Source: Diorhabda sublineata
Taxonomy: Eukaryota > Arthropoda > Insecta > Coleoptera > Chrysomelidae
DNA length: 64,000 nt
Direction: 5' to 3'
Assembly (NCBI RefSeq): GCF_026230105.1
Contig: NC_079478.1
Coordinates: 32,193,653 to 32,257,652, forward strand
In this document: one piece after another, positions 63,366 to 64,000 of the stretch
Position numbering within the stretch: the stretch's first letter is position 1
How the letters are laid out: every line of letters starts with the position of its first letter
Translations under genes and position numbers: made by a program
The notes under the pieces: generated by a model
Database searches by the model: none
Told to the model about the DNA's origin: nothing
The model's input: only the letters and a program-made list of their open reading frames with translations

Positions 63366-64000
63366 TTAATTCCAAAACGGTACTTACTTGAAAAATATGC
63401 CTCGTATTATAGTGGAATTGTTATAATAGTCATAAGCAAGGCCCATGTTACTATTTTTCTTCGAGGAACGTCTACATTTATCTCTTCTGAGATTTCTATT
63501 TTGCATCTATAGTGATGTATATTAATACACTACTTTAAGATATTACTACAAACTCAAAATTTATTTCTATTATTTATATTTCATGTTATGTTTTTCAAAA
63601 AAAAAATATGTGTGGATAAGTTTTTTTCAACATCCTTTCTTCACTTCACCTCGTTTTTGTTTAGTACTTGAATTAAAATTCTTGAAACACTATTTGGAAT
63701 TAAGTTTTTATGTACCTTAACACTTTAAATCCTTCTCAAACTCACTTAAAATTCCAAATATTCATTTAAATAAGCAATATAATTGCCACGGAAAATTTGG
63801 TATTTTTTCCACAAATAAATCATTTTGAGGTTATTTCAAATTTCTCATGCTTTATTATTTACATATGTATATCATATGTTTGGGATCAAGTCAACTTGTA
63901 GAGTAGATTCAATTTAATTTTTTAGGAACACGAAAAAATATTTTATATTTTCAATATATGTTTCCGATTTCTGCTGTCAAAATATTCTCAAATCATCATT

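Noticed and set aside
1..64000. tRNA, rRNA, CRISPR array, bacterial promoters or operons
   Set aside because: I saw no cloverleaf with conserved T-loop, no rRNA core, no regularly spaced repeats and no ribosome-binding-site context; the sequence is eukaryotic.

Overview
The window is AT-rich, intron-dominated eukaryotic DNA, almost certainly from an insect. The evidence is six well-spliced exons (GT-AG) of a Sidestep-type immunoglobulin-superfamily receptor, plus dense remains of insect-type transposons: mariner, Tc1/IS630-like, piggyBac, and RTE- and Jockey-like LINEs. The order cannot be fixed from sequence alone. A beetle would fit, but that is a guess.

The only host gene I can support is on the + strand. 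Its exons lie at 14018-14128, 17694-17897, 31976-32130, 40024-40168, 52956-53086 and 53146-53305. Joined, they give one uninterrupted reading frame of about 300 codons covering three consecutive Ig domains, which I read as Ig2, Ig3 and Ig4 of a Sidestep protein. Each domain is encoded by two exons, and all domain borders are phase-1 introns. The signal peptide and first Ig domain must lie upstream of the window. The remaining Ig, FN3, membrane and cytoplasmic parts must lie downstream. Introns range from 59 bp to about 14 kb.

Nearly everything else recognisable is mobile-element debris, either in the introns of this gene or in flanking sequence that is probably also intronic. Region by region: 1.9-2.3 kb, mariner (-); 7.2-8.5 kb, RTE-like LINE (+); 9.4-9.9 kb, Tc1/mariner-type (-); 10.2 kb, small MITE-like repeat; 12.9-13.4 kb, mariner (-); 16-17 kb, Jockey-like LINE (+); 18.1-19.8 kb, two related LINE copies tail-to-tail; 21.4-25.1 kb, a transposase fragment, a large inverted repeat and a nearly complete 1.86-kb IS630/Tc1 element with TIRs and a long DDE spacing; 26.6-27.8 kb and 43.7-44.7 kb, two copies of one mariner with complementary deletions; 33.2-33.9 kb, mariner (-); 36.3 kb and 51.6 kb, C-termini of a Tc1-like family; 38-39 kb, 41.3-42.1 kb, 43.1 kb, 54 kb and 58 kb, LINE pieces; 43.4 kb and 58.2-59.5 kb, piggyBac pieces; 47.6-48.2 kb, mariner (+); 55.8-56.1 kb, Tc1-like (-); 62.8-63.4 kb, mariner (+).

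All transposase and reverse-transcriptase frames are broken by stops and frameshifts, so none looks active. I saw no RNA gene, CRISPR array or bacterial-type operon. I found no undescribed biological system. The items most worth checking are the IS630-like element resembling the DD82E (Sailor) group, the roughly 310-bp-arm inverted repeat beside it, and the LINE families whose 3' ends carry trinucleotide tails.
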